The position numbers and the translations under genes were made by a program. From NCBI RefSeq assembly GCF_910592395.1, contig NC_088315.1:10730501-10794500 (forward strand): a stretch of 64,000 bases of DNA, read 5' to 3'. This document shows, in pieces, positions 41,408-50,944 of the stretch (position 1 is the stretch's first letter; each line of letters starts with the position of its first letter). The notes below the pieces were generated by a model, which did not search any database, was not told where the DNA came from, and saw only the letters and a list, made by a program, of their open reading frames with translations. Source of the stretch: Lineus longissimus. Its lineage: Eukaryota; Nemertea; Pilidiophora; Heteronemertea; Lineidae.

Positions 41408-42117
41408 TGACAACGAGCGCAGCGAATATGAATCTACGTTTTCATAACACAAAGAGACAGTCATTAAAGACAAGTATTAATCAGTATAAAACTGTACGTG
41501 TCGCTAACGCTATTATTCCCACGACTTATTTTAATATTTCAAGATTTTCAAAAAATAACTATTTAAATTTTGCAGAATCGGCGCCAGCTGATACTTTTAG
41601 AAATCATGGTTCTGTCTATATCTCAGAAGGACTTTATAGCATTGACTCTTATATCAAAGCGATACAACATGCGCTGGAGGAAGAAGGACATCAGAACAAG
41701 ATGATGATCACTTATTTGGAAAGCAAAGGAAAAATTGTGATTAAAGTGAAGCCTCCTTTTATAGTATGGATCCATGAGGAATTACGTACCTTATTGGGAA
41801 TTAAATTGGAAGATGCACATATTATCAATGAAGTGAAAGGAGAACAACCTTGTCAATTTTTACCCCATCAAGAATATCGTATTTGTTGTAATATTGTGGA
41901 TAGCGGTAAACATTTTTTAGATGGGGTTCATTCTGATATTATTTCCACCTTCGTCGCGAAAGGAAAAAATTATGGAGATCTTGTGGAATATAGTTCATTA
42001 CAAAAAGTCATGATTCAAGATCAGGACTTTTCCTATGTCGAAATTGACATCAAAAATCAGAACAATGAACCCATTGAATTTAAAACCCCGTGTACCATAG
42101 ATTTACTGTTAGAATAA
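41407..42117 (+). CDS. Minor capsid (penton-type) protein, 236 aa
   Basis: Intact frame, beginning at the last base of the preceding stop codon (TAATGA). Strand-rich throughout: LKTSINQYKTVRVANAIIP, GLYSIDSYIKAIQHAL, IHEELRTLLGI, HPHQ-like EYRICCNIVDSG, DLVEYSSLQKV and a final FKTPCTIDLLLE. The LLGI and late Leu-rich strand pattern and its place at the end of the virion block fit the Polinton penton protein, a single-jelly-roll vertex protein. Homology is judged from pattern only. Confidence 0.7.
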   Translation: MTTSAANMNLRFHNTKRQSLKTSINQYKTVRVANAIIPTTYFNISRFSKNNYLNFAESAPADTFRNHGSVYISEGLYSIDSYIKAIQHALEEEGHQNKMMITYLESKGKIVIKVKPPFIVWIHEELRTLLGIKLEDAHIINEVKGEQPCQFLPHQEYRICCNIVDSGKHFLDGVHSDIISTFVAKGKNYGDLVEYSSLQKVMIQDQDFSYVEIDIKNQNNEPIEFKTPCTIDLLLE

Positions 42118-42121
42118 AAGA

Positions 42122-42580
42122 ATGGACGTCTTAGATTCCATCCCCGAACAGGATGAATTTCGCTTTGAGCAGATTGAGCAGATCAAGTCAGACTTACAAC
42201 AAAAAAATGGAAGACGACGTCAACTGTATAAAAATTATAAAAAAATTTCAAATATCATTCATTGGTTAGAAACTAGCTTTTTTATCGCAGGTGCAGGAAT
42301 CACTTCGATTGGCGCAGGTGGTGTAATAACCAATATTGTTATTTTACCTTTAGCTGTTGTTTGTACTATGTTAGGCACAACATGTAAAATTGTTGTTCCA
42401 CAATTGAGGAAAAAAATGAAAAAACATAAAACAATCTGGATCTGTACACAAGATCATTTAAACGATGTGAATAATTTACTCTCACGCGCGATTACGAATG
42501 AGCATATCTCTGCGAGTGAGTTTGACCTTATTATTCAGACATATAAAAAATCCAAAAAAGTTACAGAGAATCTGAAATAA
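42122..42580 (+). CDS. Two-TM Polinton protein, 152 aa
   Basis: Acidic N-terminus (LDSIPEQDEFRFEQIEQIK), basic coiled region (RRRQLYKNYKKISN), then two hydrophobic segments (SFFIAGAGITSIGAG and NIVILPLAVVCTMLGT), a Lys-rich KKMKKHKTIW loop and a C-terminal helical domain ending in LLSRAITNEHISASEFDLII. I recognise this plan (two TM helices then an IS.xEF block) as recurring in Polinton-type elements; its function is unknown. Intact; last gene of the plus-strand block. Confidence 0.7.
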   Translation: MDVLDSIPEQDEFRFEQIEQIKSDLQQKNGRRRQLYKNYKKISNIIHWLETSFFIAGAGITSIGAGGVITNIVILPLAVVCTMLGTTCKIVVPQLRKKMKKHKTIWICTQDHLNDVNNLLSRAITNEHISASEFDLIIQTYKKSKKVTENLK

Positions 42581-42645
42581 CTTGACTTTCATCGGTGATT
42601 AACTGTTTGGGCTATTTTAGCGAGTCAGACTAAAGTAATGATGTG

Positions 42646-42677
42646 ACTTTATAAGAAGTGTCACCTTCTTATAAAGT
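42646..42677. terminator. 13-bp perfect hairpin at the right inner TIR edge
   Basis: Arms ACTTTATAAGAAG and CTTCTTATAAAGT around a 6-base loop, between the convergent stops at 42580 and 42686. It corresponds to the hairpin at 28822-28849 in the left TIR. Confidence 0.55.
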
Positions 42678-42685
42678 AACCTATT

Positions 42686-43123
42686 TTATCCTTGCACTAA
42701 TTTAAACGCGTAATACTTTTTCCCTTTAGGTTTTCCTAACGATATTATGTAGTTGAAGTTAGGATTCGCTTCTAAATCTCGTTTGATCAACGATGTTGAA
42801 AAAGTTTTCAAGGGCTGCAGCTTTCTATATTTTAGAGTTAGAATTAACGCCTCTCCGTGTTTGGTATCCTTGAACACTTTCCCTACAATCTTATACCACA
42901 CGTTTAAAGGAACCTCCTTCCAAGTAATTAACTCTGATTCTGCAGGTTTAATTTTGGCATCTAATTCGCTTTCCGAAAGATAGTCCTCCTCAGATGAATA
43001 ATCTTCTATATGTGTAAGTTCATCTTCGGATGAGGTATAGTCTGCTAGATTGTTATTTTTTGAATATCTAGGCTCTGTATTCTTTTTTGAAGCGTTAGCG
43101 GCGTGTCTGATGATATGGGTCAT
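42686..43123 (-). CDS. TIR-encoded 145-aa protein, possible OB-fold (right copy)
   Basis: Second copy of the gene at 28374-28811, in the opposite orientation because of the inverted repeat. A few residues differ (for example NTEPRYS against NTKPRYS, EDYLSES against EDHLSES, GKVFKDT against GKEFKDT, KLQPLK against KLHPLK). Frame intact. Both copies point inward from the element ends. Confidence 0.7.
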   Translation of the reverse strand: MTHIIRHAANASKKNTEPRYSKNNNLADYTSSEDELTHIEDYSSEEDYLSESELDAKIKPAESELITWKEVPLNVWYKIVGKVFKDTKHGEALILTLKYRKLQPLKTFSTSLIKRDLEANPNFNYIISLGKPKGKKYYAFKLVQG

Positions 43124-43539
43124 TTTCTATACAAAAAAATCTATTAGATATCGTTTTTAAAGCGCAGCAGAGCGACGCGAGCGAAGCGAGCGGCTTGTAG
43201 AATTGTTGTTCAGCGAGCGGTTTGTAGGATTGTTGTTCAGCGAGCGGGTTGTAAAATAGTTTGACTACTGTTTGACTGTGAGTCGGCTCTTCAATTTTGA
43301 AGAGCGGTTTTAACTGGTGTTTGACTGTTGTAAAATAGTTTGACTACTGTTTGACTGTGAGTCGCTCTTCAATTTTGAAGAGCGGTTTTAACTGGTGTTT
43401 GACTGTTGTAAAATAGTTTGACTACTGTTTGACTGTGAGTCGCTCTTCAATTTTGAAGAGCGGTGTTGACTGGTGTTTGACTGAAAGGAAATGAGAGAAG
43501 TTGTGTGAAGTGTTGACTGGTGTTTGACTGAAAGGAAAT

Positions 43540-43990
43540 GAATAATGTTTTGACTAGGATTTGACTGAATAAAAATGAATAATGTTTTGACTAGGATTTG
43601 ACTGAATAATGTTTTGACTAGGATTTGACTGAATAATGTTTTGACTAGGATTTGACTGAATTAACGTTTGACTAGGATTTGACTGAATAATTGTTTGACT
43701 AGGATTTGACTGAATAATTGTTTGACTAGGATTTGACTGAATAATGTTTTGACTAGGATTTGATGAATAATGTTTTGACTAGGATTTGACTGAATAATTG
43801 TTTGACTAGGATTTGACTGAATAATTGTTTGACTAGGATTTGACTGAATAATTGTTTGACTAGGATTTGACTGAATAATTGTTTGACTAGGATTTGACTG
43901 AATAATTGTTTGACTAGGATTTGACTGAATAATTGTTTGACTAGGAGTTGACTGAATAATTGTTTGACTAGGATTTGACTGAATAAAAAC
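43540..43990 (-). repeat. Subterminal ~27-bp tandem repeats, right TIR
   Basis: Inverted counterpart of 27570-28036, about 16 units with the same two-half-site design. Variant units are not in mirror order with the left side, so the two blocks have drifted independently. Confidence 0.85.
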
Positions 43991-44041
43991 CTAGTCAAAC
44001 CTAGGGCGAGTTAGAAACCCCACTTTCATACTACTAGTGTT

Positions 44042-44953
44042 AGATCGGCATTTGCACGGATCTCAAAATTGGCGTATTGGCGGAAGATATAAGGCAAGGA
44101 AGAGAACATTTCAGCAATGAATCGGGAGATAGCTAATTATATAAAGCTGAATAAGTTGCGAAGAAAGGGGTGAGGTACAAGGACATTTTTTTTAAAGACT
44201 CTAGCGATATTTGGTAATACACTCAATTTAAATGCCTAGAATCAAGAAATAAAAAAAACCCTCATGTTTTTAATGGGTGGATTAACTTTTCCTTGACTCA
44301 GATACAATTCATTGTAAAGATAACAACAATAAGAACAAAACAATATCTTATGTAGCTCTGAGCTCCCAAAGATAAAGGAGATATACAGAGCACTTTGTCG
44401 AAGAGACCAAACGGATTATTCAATTTCCCGTGATTTGGCGTTGTCTTAGAAGGGTTTTAGAACTTCGTATAAAAGACAATTTCCTCATCAGCCTCCAAAT
44501 AAGTTACACTATTTGATGCATGTAATATCTTTTTGTGAAAAGAAATCAAACAACAATCAGCCAATAGTTGCGATAGGCATTGAATAAAAGCCTAATTATC
44601 TTGCAAAAGTCGCCTATTGTCAAAATCTGGTACCGAGTGCTACTTAAGGTGCTGCAGTATTGCAGTCCAAATTTTTAGTCTTTATTCATTCCTGGTAGAA
44701 TGGAGAAGAAGCAAATGTCAAACACTTGACTCATTGTGTTACTGAGCAGGTAAAATGTTTAGGGATCGGAACCTGAGAGTCTCCGGATGGTGATAGGTCA
44801 CCACTATAGGTTAATTGTGGTATAACACCGATTACTGAAAGGCCGTTATGTACAGCGAGCATACATAGCCGCGTCGAACTCTGGAAATCACTGATTTTGA
44901 CATTAAGATGAATGGTTCGCTGATGTCTCAGACATTCTGTTCAGCACAGGTAC
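44042..44953 (+). other. Unit 2 non-coding stretch upstream of gene A
   Basis: Colinear with 7395-7990 and 14320-14607 of unit 1. The empty Academ site lies at about 44640-44660. The ~100 bases before gene A (GTTAATTGTGGTATAACACC.., GCCGTTATGTACAGCGAGC) are nearly identical between units and may hold its promoter. No gene seen. Confidence 0.7.
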
Positions 44954-45904
44954 ATGTATACACGGGGTCCCCCGGCAGTACTCATACCGCCAAAACCTGT
45001 GAAAATATACCACCTCAATCTCGAGTATCTTATAGCAGTATTTTGTGAAAAATCAGGAGATACGAACTATTTGATTTATGAGTATAAGCCTATTACTCAT
45101 GTGTTTCGAGTGAAATATAACGGCTCGTTTTTCTCACGCCAGCCGAGAGAAACATTTGCCTACTTTGAAAAATTCCTCTTGATTTTCGATGGCCCTGAAG
45201 TCTACATGTATGATTTTGCAAAGGGTATTGTAAACGGAAGTCTAATTCTGCCTAAGGAGGGGAGGCAGTGTATCGAAAAAGATGTAAACTACCCTATATC
45301 TAACCTGGTTTTAAATTTACGATTTGCTGAAAAGGCCTTCATGATGTGCATTTATTTTTTCCGAAGTATTTTTTTGTTTGATTACTACATAGAATCAGGC
45401 TCAGAGCCTGTTCTATGGTTAACTAATAAAACGCATCTTCACTTCCCTCATGTTGACCGAGTAAATCCAACCTGGTTCGACCACAACTTATTCGCAGTTG
45501 GTTTTATATATCAGCGTGAAAACTATTTGACTGCGGCTGTACATCATTACAAGCAACGACAATCAAACGGGTATAGCTTACTTAAGACACACTTAATCAA
45601 AGGCAACTCTGGCGGAGCAAAATCGTTTGGCATCATATCAAATCCAAACTATGGAGTCAAATTTGTCCTCCTGGTGAAATATCAGAGTGAGCTGATGTTA
45701 AGCTTTGGGTTTGTCATCGAGTGTAAAAAAAGCAAGCCTCTGCAAAAAGCGTACATAAGAAAAATCTGCACACACATATGTCTTGAAAAATATGCTGGTA
45801 AACTTGTTTACATCAATGAGAAAGGCCAAATATTGCACATGATTCGTTCAAAACCTTTAAACTCAAACACAAAATATGTGGTTAGATATACAAGAGCAGA
45901 CTGA
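44954..45904 (+). CDS. Gene A, unit 2: unrecognised 316-aa beta-rich protein
   Basis: Single uninterrupted frame from ATG 44954 to TGA 45902-45904. The sequence is a succession of short hydrophobic strands with aromatic and Gly/Asp turns (YLIAVFCEKSGDTNYLIYEY, FLLIFDGPEVYMYDF, LVLNLRFAEKAFMMCIYFF, LMLSFGFVIECKK), suggesting a beta-propeller or F-box-associated-like fold. No signal peptide, TM anchor or catalytic motif. Gene B, 1 kb downstream on the same strand, shows a similar strand pattern, so the two look like old tandem paralogues. The unit 1 copy is about 96 percent identical but frameshifted. No intron is needed. Family not recognised. Confidence 0.65.
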   Translation: MYTRGPPAVLIPPKPVKIYHLNLEYLIAVFCEKSGDTNYLIYEYKPITHVFRVKYNGSFFSRQPRETFAYFEKFLLIFDGPEVYMYDFAKGIVNGSLILPKEGRQCIEKDVNYPISNLVLNLRFAEKAFMMCIYFFRSIFLFDYYIESGSEPVLWLTNKTHLHFPHVDRVNPTWFDHNLFAVGFIYQRENYLTAAVHHYKQRQSNGYSLLKTHLIKGNSGGAKSFGIISNPNYGVKFVLLVKYQSELMLSFGFVIECKKSKPLQKAYIRKICTHICLEKYAGKLVYINEKGQILHMIRSKPLNSNTKYVVRYTRAD

Positions 45905-46954
45905 ACAAGAAAAACTTTGAGACATTGGCCCTGATAACCTGTCCACTGTAATGTATTTTTTAGTACGCATCAATTACTTTCACCTACCAACTGGTGGTTT
46001 TCCGAGTTTCGTTTGAAGACGTCGAACTAATGTCCCAGATCTTTGGGAGCTGGTATTACCTGCCCCTGCCCCTGCTGAGCGACGACTGGTGTTGGCAATG
46101 ACTGGTTTAGTAGGAAAGCCAATTATGCCATTCAGATCAGCCAACATTCACCATTATTTTGATAGAACTGGCTTCCTAAGATCTTAATTAAAGGATTACC
46201 ACGCTAGTGGAATATGTCAAAACACTTGAAGTGCTATTTAAGACTTTTAAACTGATGTTGGCTGTAGTGTTTGAACGAAAAATGTTGGCATTTGTGCTTT
46301 GATTCCTCTCATTCGTCTGACTTCTTTTGTTCAAACACTGAAGCAGGGGATGTAACATCTTGCCAGTTTAAAAATCTCAAAATATACACTCCTTGGATGT
46401 CTTGGAAAACACTAACCACAATAAGGTAAATGTCAATTTGATGAACGTTTATACGATGGCTCAGTTGAAAGAGGTAGTCTGCAGTTTGAAGCTGGATAAT
46501 CTCGGAATGAGGCGGTCAGATACTAGTTCAAAAGTCTGACATTATAAACTAGGTCATTCACCTAATATGTCTTTTCCACTACACTTGCTTTGTTTTACGA
46601 TAGTGATAGACTACCTTTATAAACCTTATTCTGGGTCGTAGCTAGAGAGGCTTGGCGCGAGAGGGAGGGCAAATGTCCCTCCAAAGAGTTACAAAACACG
46701 TCTTTTTTATGCATGTTTTTGGTTGATTTTCAAACTGGTGGAGCATAAAAGAGGTGTTCCCTCCCCCATAACGAAAAATAGCTGGCTTATGACCGGCAAT
46801 ACTACTAGTAACGATGAATATTAAAATATTCGTCAAAGATAACGGTATCACACTAATGAAAGTTTTCCAAGAAAGCAAATATTAGCTCTGGAATATTTAA
46901 TTGTTCTATCACTCACTTATTGAGGGTAATCGAAATATACGGTACAGACGCAGA
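45905..46954 (+). other. Spacer between genes A and B, unit 2
   Basis: Colinear with 15558-16611. No convincing gene. The bases just before gene B (TCACTCACTTATTGAG|GG) could be a 3' splice site; the gene B frame is open upstream to about 46901. Confidence 0.65.
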
Positions 46955-47962
46955 ATGAGAGCGAGGTTTCTACCACCTGTGATATTAAAAATCGGCAACC
47001 ATGATAGGTTTCTTTATAATCAAGTGACTGGCGCCATTGTTGTCGTCACTGACGTCCGTGGTAAACAGGATTACAATGTGTGCATGTTTTGTCTGAATTC
47101 AAAGCAAGGTATATTCGTTCTCACCCATAGTACAATCCTTCGTGTAAACATATTAGTGTGCGCTAAACTGTGTCTAGCTAGCTTCGCACTGGTCTATGAT
47201 AGATACATCGTCGTAAGTTGCTGGGAAGAGCATAAGTATCTGACATTTAACCTCTTTGACGTCAGGCTTGGCATCTGCAAGTGGAAACTAGTCATACCGG
47301 AAACGGACCCGTGCGTAAGCGGGGTGTATGTGCCGAAGTTAAATATTTTGCTCCGACACGGGACATTAGTCATTGATTGCAAGCGATACGGCCAGTCTGT
47401 CATAAGGATGTATTCATTTAATCTGAATGATAGCGCCGTTATTAGATCTTCGTCTAGCGCTATAGAAATAAAGGTCCCGGTGTCTTCTTACAACAGATTT
47501 TTCCTTGGCGAAGACTTTGTGTACTTTATTATTGGTGATAAAAAAGAGAACGATTATTCAGGATTGTATTTATACTGGTATAGAAGAAGCAAACATTTTA
47601 CTCTCCCAGGCTCCAGCACCGAATTTAGTTCCATTATCAACTTTCCACATCTCCAGTTCTTATCTTTAATCTGTAGGTTTTGGGAATCAGACCGCCTTAT
47701 AATTGTAGCTGTGGCTATTAGAAAGAATAAAGAGCAAACGATGACAGCATTCTTTGGATTTAGAATAAGCTGCGTCCGGAGCTGCGTCGATACAACTTTA
47801 GCCATTGAACATGTTGACATTGCTTTGAGATACCAGATTTCCAGAAGCACGTTTAAGGACTTCATCCAAATGTTAGATGGCACACTCTATCATATTGTAA
47901 GGGTTTCCAAGTCGACAAAAAGGTATTGGAAACACGTGAATATATTTGCAACAAGCGACTGA
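46955..47962 (+). CDS. Gene B, unit 2: unrecognised 335-aa beta-rich protein
   Basis: The first ATG at 46955 was chosen because it is shared with unit 1 (16612); the frame extends upstream to 46901 without another ATG. Strand-turn pattern throughout: ALVYDRYIVVSCWEEHKYL, FNLFDVRLGICKWKLVIP, GTLVIDCKRYGQSVIRMYSF, GLYLYWYRRSKHFTLPG, TAFFGFRISCVRSC. Strands of ~8 residues ending in a D-x-R/K-x-G turn recur roughly every 45 residues, as in beta-propeller blades. Cys-rich but without a zinc motif. No localisation signal. Related in plan to gene A. Unit 1 copy broken. Family not recognised. Confidence 0.65.
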   Translation: MRARFLPPVILKIGNHDRFLYNQVTGAIVVVTDVRGKQDYNVCMFCLNSKQGIFVLTHSTILRVNILVCAKLCLASFALVYDRYIVVSCWEEHKYLTFNLFDVRLGICKWKLVIPETDPCVSGVYVPKLNILLRHGTLVIDCKRYGQSVIRMYSFNLNDSAVIRSSSSAIEIKVPVSSYNRFFLGEDFVYFIIGDKKENDYSGLYLYWYRRSKHFTLPGSSTEFSSIINFPHLQFLSLICRFWESDRLIIVAVAIRKNKEQTMTAFFGFRISCVRSCVDTTLAIEHVDIALRYQISRSTFKDFIQMLDGTLYHIVRVSKSTKRYWKHVNIFATSD

Positions 47963-48185
47963 TCATTCGGAGCCAATTTTTAGAAGAATAATGTTAGTCA
48001 GTTATGAGGATCGCAGATCTCTTGAGTTGGAGATGTTATTCTCGTTATTTTATGATGCACGAAGTGTGAACTAGCCACCGCGGATAATGATGTCGAAAGT
48101 CGGAGATGTAACATTTTTATTCTGTCCAGAATGTCCTTCGTGCTCTTGACGAATGGCCTCCTGTTTATTCATTGCAACAATGCTA

Positions 48186-48268
48186 ATGGCAGCACCAAAT
48201 TCTGAAGGATTGTATATCGTTGCCATCATGGAGCAGCCAACTAAAGATGGAGATGACTCATGTCCGAG
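48186..48268 (+). other. Exon-like frame with splice donor, downstream of gene B (unit 2)
   Basis: Counterpart of 17812-17894: MAAPNSEG.., then IVAIMEQPTKDGDD, ending CCGAG|GTGAGA at 48268/48269. Conservation of frame and donor between units is the only support. Confidence 0.3.
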
Positions 48269-49238
48269 GTGAGAGTAGTTCAGTAATTGAAGTCAGAATG
48301 AGTACTAGTTCAGTAACTGAACTCAGAAAATAATAAAAACCTAAAACTATTTATTTGAAATATATGATACACTGTGATAAAGTGGAGTGGTCACAATTAT
48401 CCAGAAACCATCGCCGATAAACCACAGAGAAAACTTAACAAAATAAACAAACGGCATTGGCAGCGGACAGTGACATGGATCAAGAACTCTCAGTGGATCC
48501 CCAAAGAGTATCTTAAAAACACGTCTGACTAGTCATAGAGAAGAACTCTAGGGTAACATGACAATGAGCCGTATAGTGGCATACAAAAACGTTGAAAGAG
48601 ACACTCAATTTCAGGTAGCATGACCAAATCGCGCCAGAAGGGCATTTGTCCCCTGAAATAATTCTGTTATACACTTATCCGCCCTGACTCTACCGGCATC
48701 TGTATATGTATACCAACTTGACTAGTTACGCTGCAAATGGTCTGATAGAAGTGCCATTCATACAGAAACTATGTTGGCAAATCATATAATCTGAACTGTG
48801 AAGGGCATTTACATCAACCCTTTTGTTGCCAAGCACCTGTGTTCAAAAATGCCTTTTGTGACGGCAACCACAGTCGTTTTGGGCAAATGACTGCTCTGCA
48901 TCGCTTGAATCTATCGTTAGAAGTGGGGTTTGAATACATACATTTTGTCTCAATTCCTGGCAGAAAATGATCCATTGAAAATGTGTTTTAGAACACAAAA
49001 TAATCGTTAAATGAGCAAGAGGTTCCACCGACAAATTGAATTTGTCGTTTGAGACTTAGATTGCTTGTAAGAGATTATTTCTTAATGACGAAATTTTAAA
49101 AAAGGCTTATATTCAGGACTGGTACTTCATTCCGTGCCAAGCATCAAGCACACGTAATTACATGGTGAAAATATTAAACTGTTGTGGATAGCTAAAAAAC
49201 CCACTATTTCTGTAAATGTCTTAAACTTCACTGTCTGA
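48269..49238 (+). other. Unit 2 non-coding stretch
   Basis: Colinear with 17895-18420, 20709-20870 and 21590-21800 of unit 1. Holds the empty site of the 18.4-kb LINE (48800-48817). No gene. Confidence 0.7.
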
Positions 49239-49930
49239 TTGGCTCTCCGTTAGGGGAGTCTCTACAATAACCCTGTGCCCGTCGTCCGTCGTCGCCCGTC
49301 GTCGTCGTCGTCCGTCGTATCCTGTGGCACGTTTCTTAACCGCTAGTGCTATGAACTTGAAACTTTGTACACATGACCTCCTAGGTCAGAGGTACTCCGA
49401 CACTGAATTTCGGTCCGGTCTGGTTCATAACTTTGCCACCAGGGGGCCAAAACTGAAAACATAAAAAGTGTGATATGTCTCTTATTAATGATCCGTTTTC
49501 AATAAAAAAATTATGGTAGGTACTCCTAGTAAGGATATATCACATATCGTACGGGTTTTGATTTGACCTACTTTTCAAGGTCACAGAGGTCAAATGGCGT
49601 AAATTGGCCGTTAGGATGTAACTATGGAACGTTTCTAAACTGCAATGACTATTGATCCCAAATTTGGTACACATGTAACCCTTAGTCAGGTAATCTCAGG
49701 GACCGAAGTTCGGTCCAATATGATTCACCACTTGGCCAACAGGCAGCAAAATCCTAAAACCTTAAAAATGTGATTATCCTTAACTTTTTACCCGATTGCC
49801 ACCAATTTGATATCATGGGTACATCTAACCACCATACTGTATATTACACACAGGTTTTTAATTTGACCTACTTTCCATGGTCACAGAGGTCAAATGGCGT
49901 AAATTGGCCGTCAGGCCCTGACTATGGCAC
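49239..49930 (+). repeat. CGTCGT microsatellite and ~300-bp tandem monomers (left part)
   Basis: A CGTCGT-rich tract (about 49280-49320) is followed by monomers beginning CACGTTTCTTAACCGC at 49328 and AACGTTTCTAAACTGC at 49628, each with TTGATCNCAAATTNGGTACACATG and AAGGTCACAGAGGTCAAATGGCG blocks. A third monomer starts at 49926 and is cut by the LTR element at 49931; its remainder is at 62639-62940. Looks like a dispersed multi-monomer repeat rather than a long satellite. Confidence 0.7.
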
Positions 49931-50795
49931 TGTGACGGAGCGGGGATTTCGGCTATTGCACGGGCCTGGTCACAAATTAGAAAAAGACTGCTGAATGTAT
50001 AATTATTTACATGTATTAACAATTAACAAGAACAAGAAAAATATATTTACAAAATTAACATTTCACCGCTCAAATCCAACAACTAAAAGTCTATTCACAC
50101 GTTACCAAAGTCCAAAGCTCCCTCCACTCCGGGCTCCACTCCCTGGGTGCGGTCAATTCCCAACAACGGCTCCTCAACCTACCACCGGTCTCCCAACACG
50201 TAACACACGTAACACACGTCTTTCCGAACTCCTCTTCCGTTACCACACGACACAAAAGTGTCCGTCCCGACACGCAGTTGGTCCAAGGCTACTCCAGTAG
50301 CCACCAAGCACGTAGCTGGTTTACAAATTAACGGTCTGGCGACACCTTGGCCGCAAAGCCATGCCAAGGCGCTCCAACCCCGGCCGCGGCTGGATGCAAA
50401 TAAACAGGTGAGAACACCACGACTCTCCGACACACAGCCGGTTCACATTCCACCAGGAATGACGACCACGTTGGTCAAACGGAATTGAGTTCGGCACGAA
50501 CGATGTACAACTTCTCCTTACAGAGGCCAGCCAGGAACTGCCCACACCCAGTCCAGCTCCAACTGATGAACCCAAGAGTTATATAAGTCTATGTCCATGA
50601 GTAATCACACAACGTCCTGAAGTTACCAAAGTCCTATTCAACACACTCAAGCCAAAGGTCTAAATTAACATGTGATAATATGACTGAAATACCAGTTACA
50701 CATTCAGCCTAACCAAGGACAAATTATGAATAAATAAAACTAATAAGGCCAACAACTCAGGCCTAACACAAAGGCTTGTGATGCCATTCATCACA
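49931..50795 (-). repeat. 3' LTR (865 bp)
   Basis: Starts TGTGACGGAG and ends CATCACA on the plus strand, so on the element strand it is TGTGATG...CGTCACA with TG/CA ends. A CACGTAACACACGTAACACACG microrepeat lies near 50190-50220. Confidence 0.9.
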
Positions 50796-50809
50796 TTCCT
50801 TCCCCCTTT
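50796..50809 (-). other. Polypurine tract
   Basis: On the element strand AAAGGGGGAAGGAA lies immediately upstream of the 3' LTR, the primer site for plus-strand DNA synthesis. Confidence 0.8.
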
Positions 50810-50944
50810 AAAAGAAAAACCTGTAATGAAAATACAGTTTTTCCAACCAAAAAGCAAACAATAAAATGTCCATCAATCACAACATGACGTAACCCACACA
50901 TTCAAACTCCAACTTCCACACGAAAGATATCCACTCACACACGA

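Larger units (their letters stand above)
27527..44035 (+). mobile_element. Polinton/Maverick (adintovirus-like) endogenous element, 16.5 kb
   Basis: The ends start AGTAGTATGAAAG and finish as its reverse complement. AGTGTT is duplicated (27521-27526, 44036-44041) and occurs once at the empty site in unit 1 (7388-7393). A 6-bp duplication and AG-start termini are the Polinton signature. It carries the virion set (major and minor capsid, packaging ATPase), a retroviral-type integrase and a protein-primed DNA polymerase. Genes are in blocks on both strands. Several frames are broken, the polymerase lacks its C-terminus, and no adenain-type protease was found, so it is not competent as read. Confidence 0.95.
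42646..44035 (-). repeat. Right TIR of the Polinton
   Basis: Reverse complement of the left TIR with slightly different tandem-repeat number, three rather than two CGCTCTTCAA/TTGAAGAGCG hairpins, and a few substitutions. The tandem block lies at about 43540-43990. Confidence 0.95.

Noticed and set aside
49280-49320. CGTCGT tract as a regulatory element
   Set aside because: It is a simple microsatellite at the edge of a repeat, with nothing else to support a function.
50179-50575. Open frames inside the Gypsy LTRs (also 55980-56410)
   Set aside because: They overlap in several frames, differ between the two LTR copies, and lie in non-coding LTR sequence. They are shadows.
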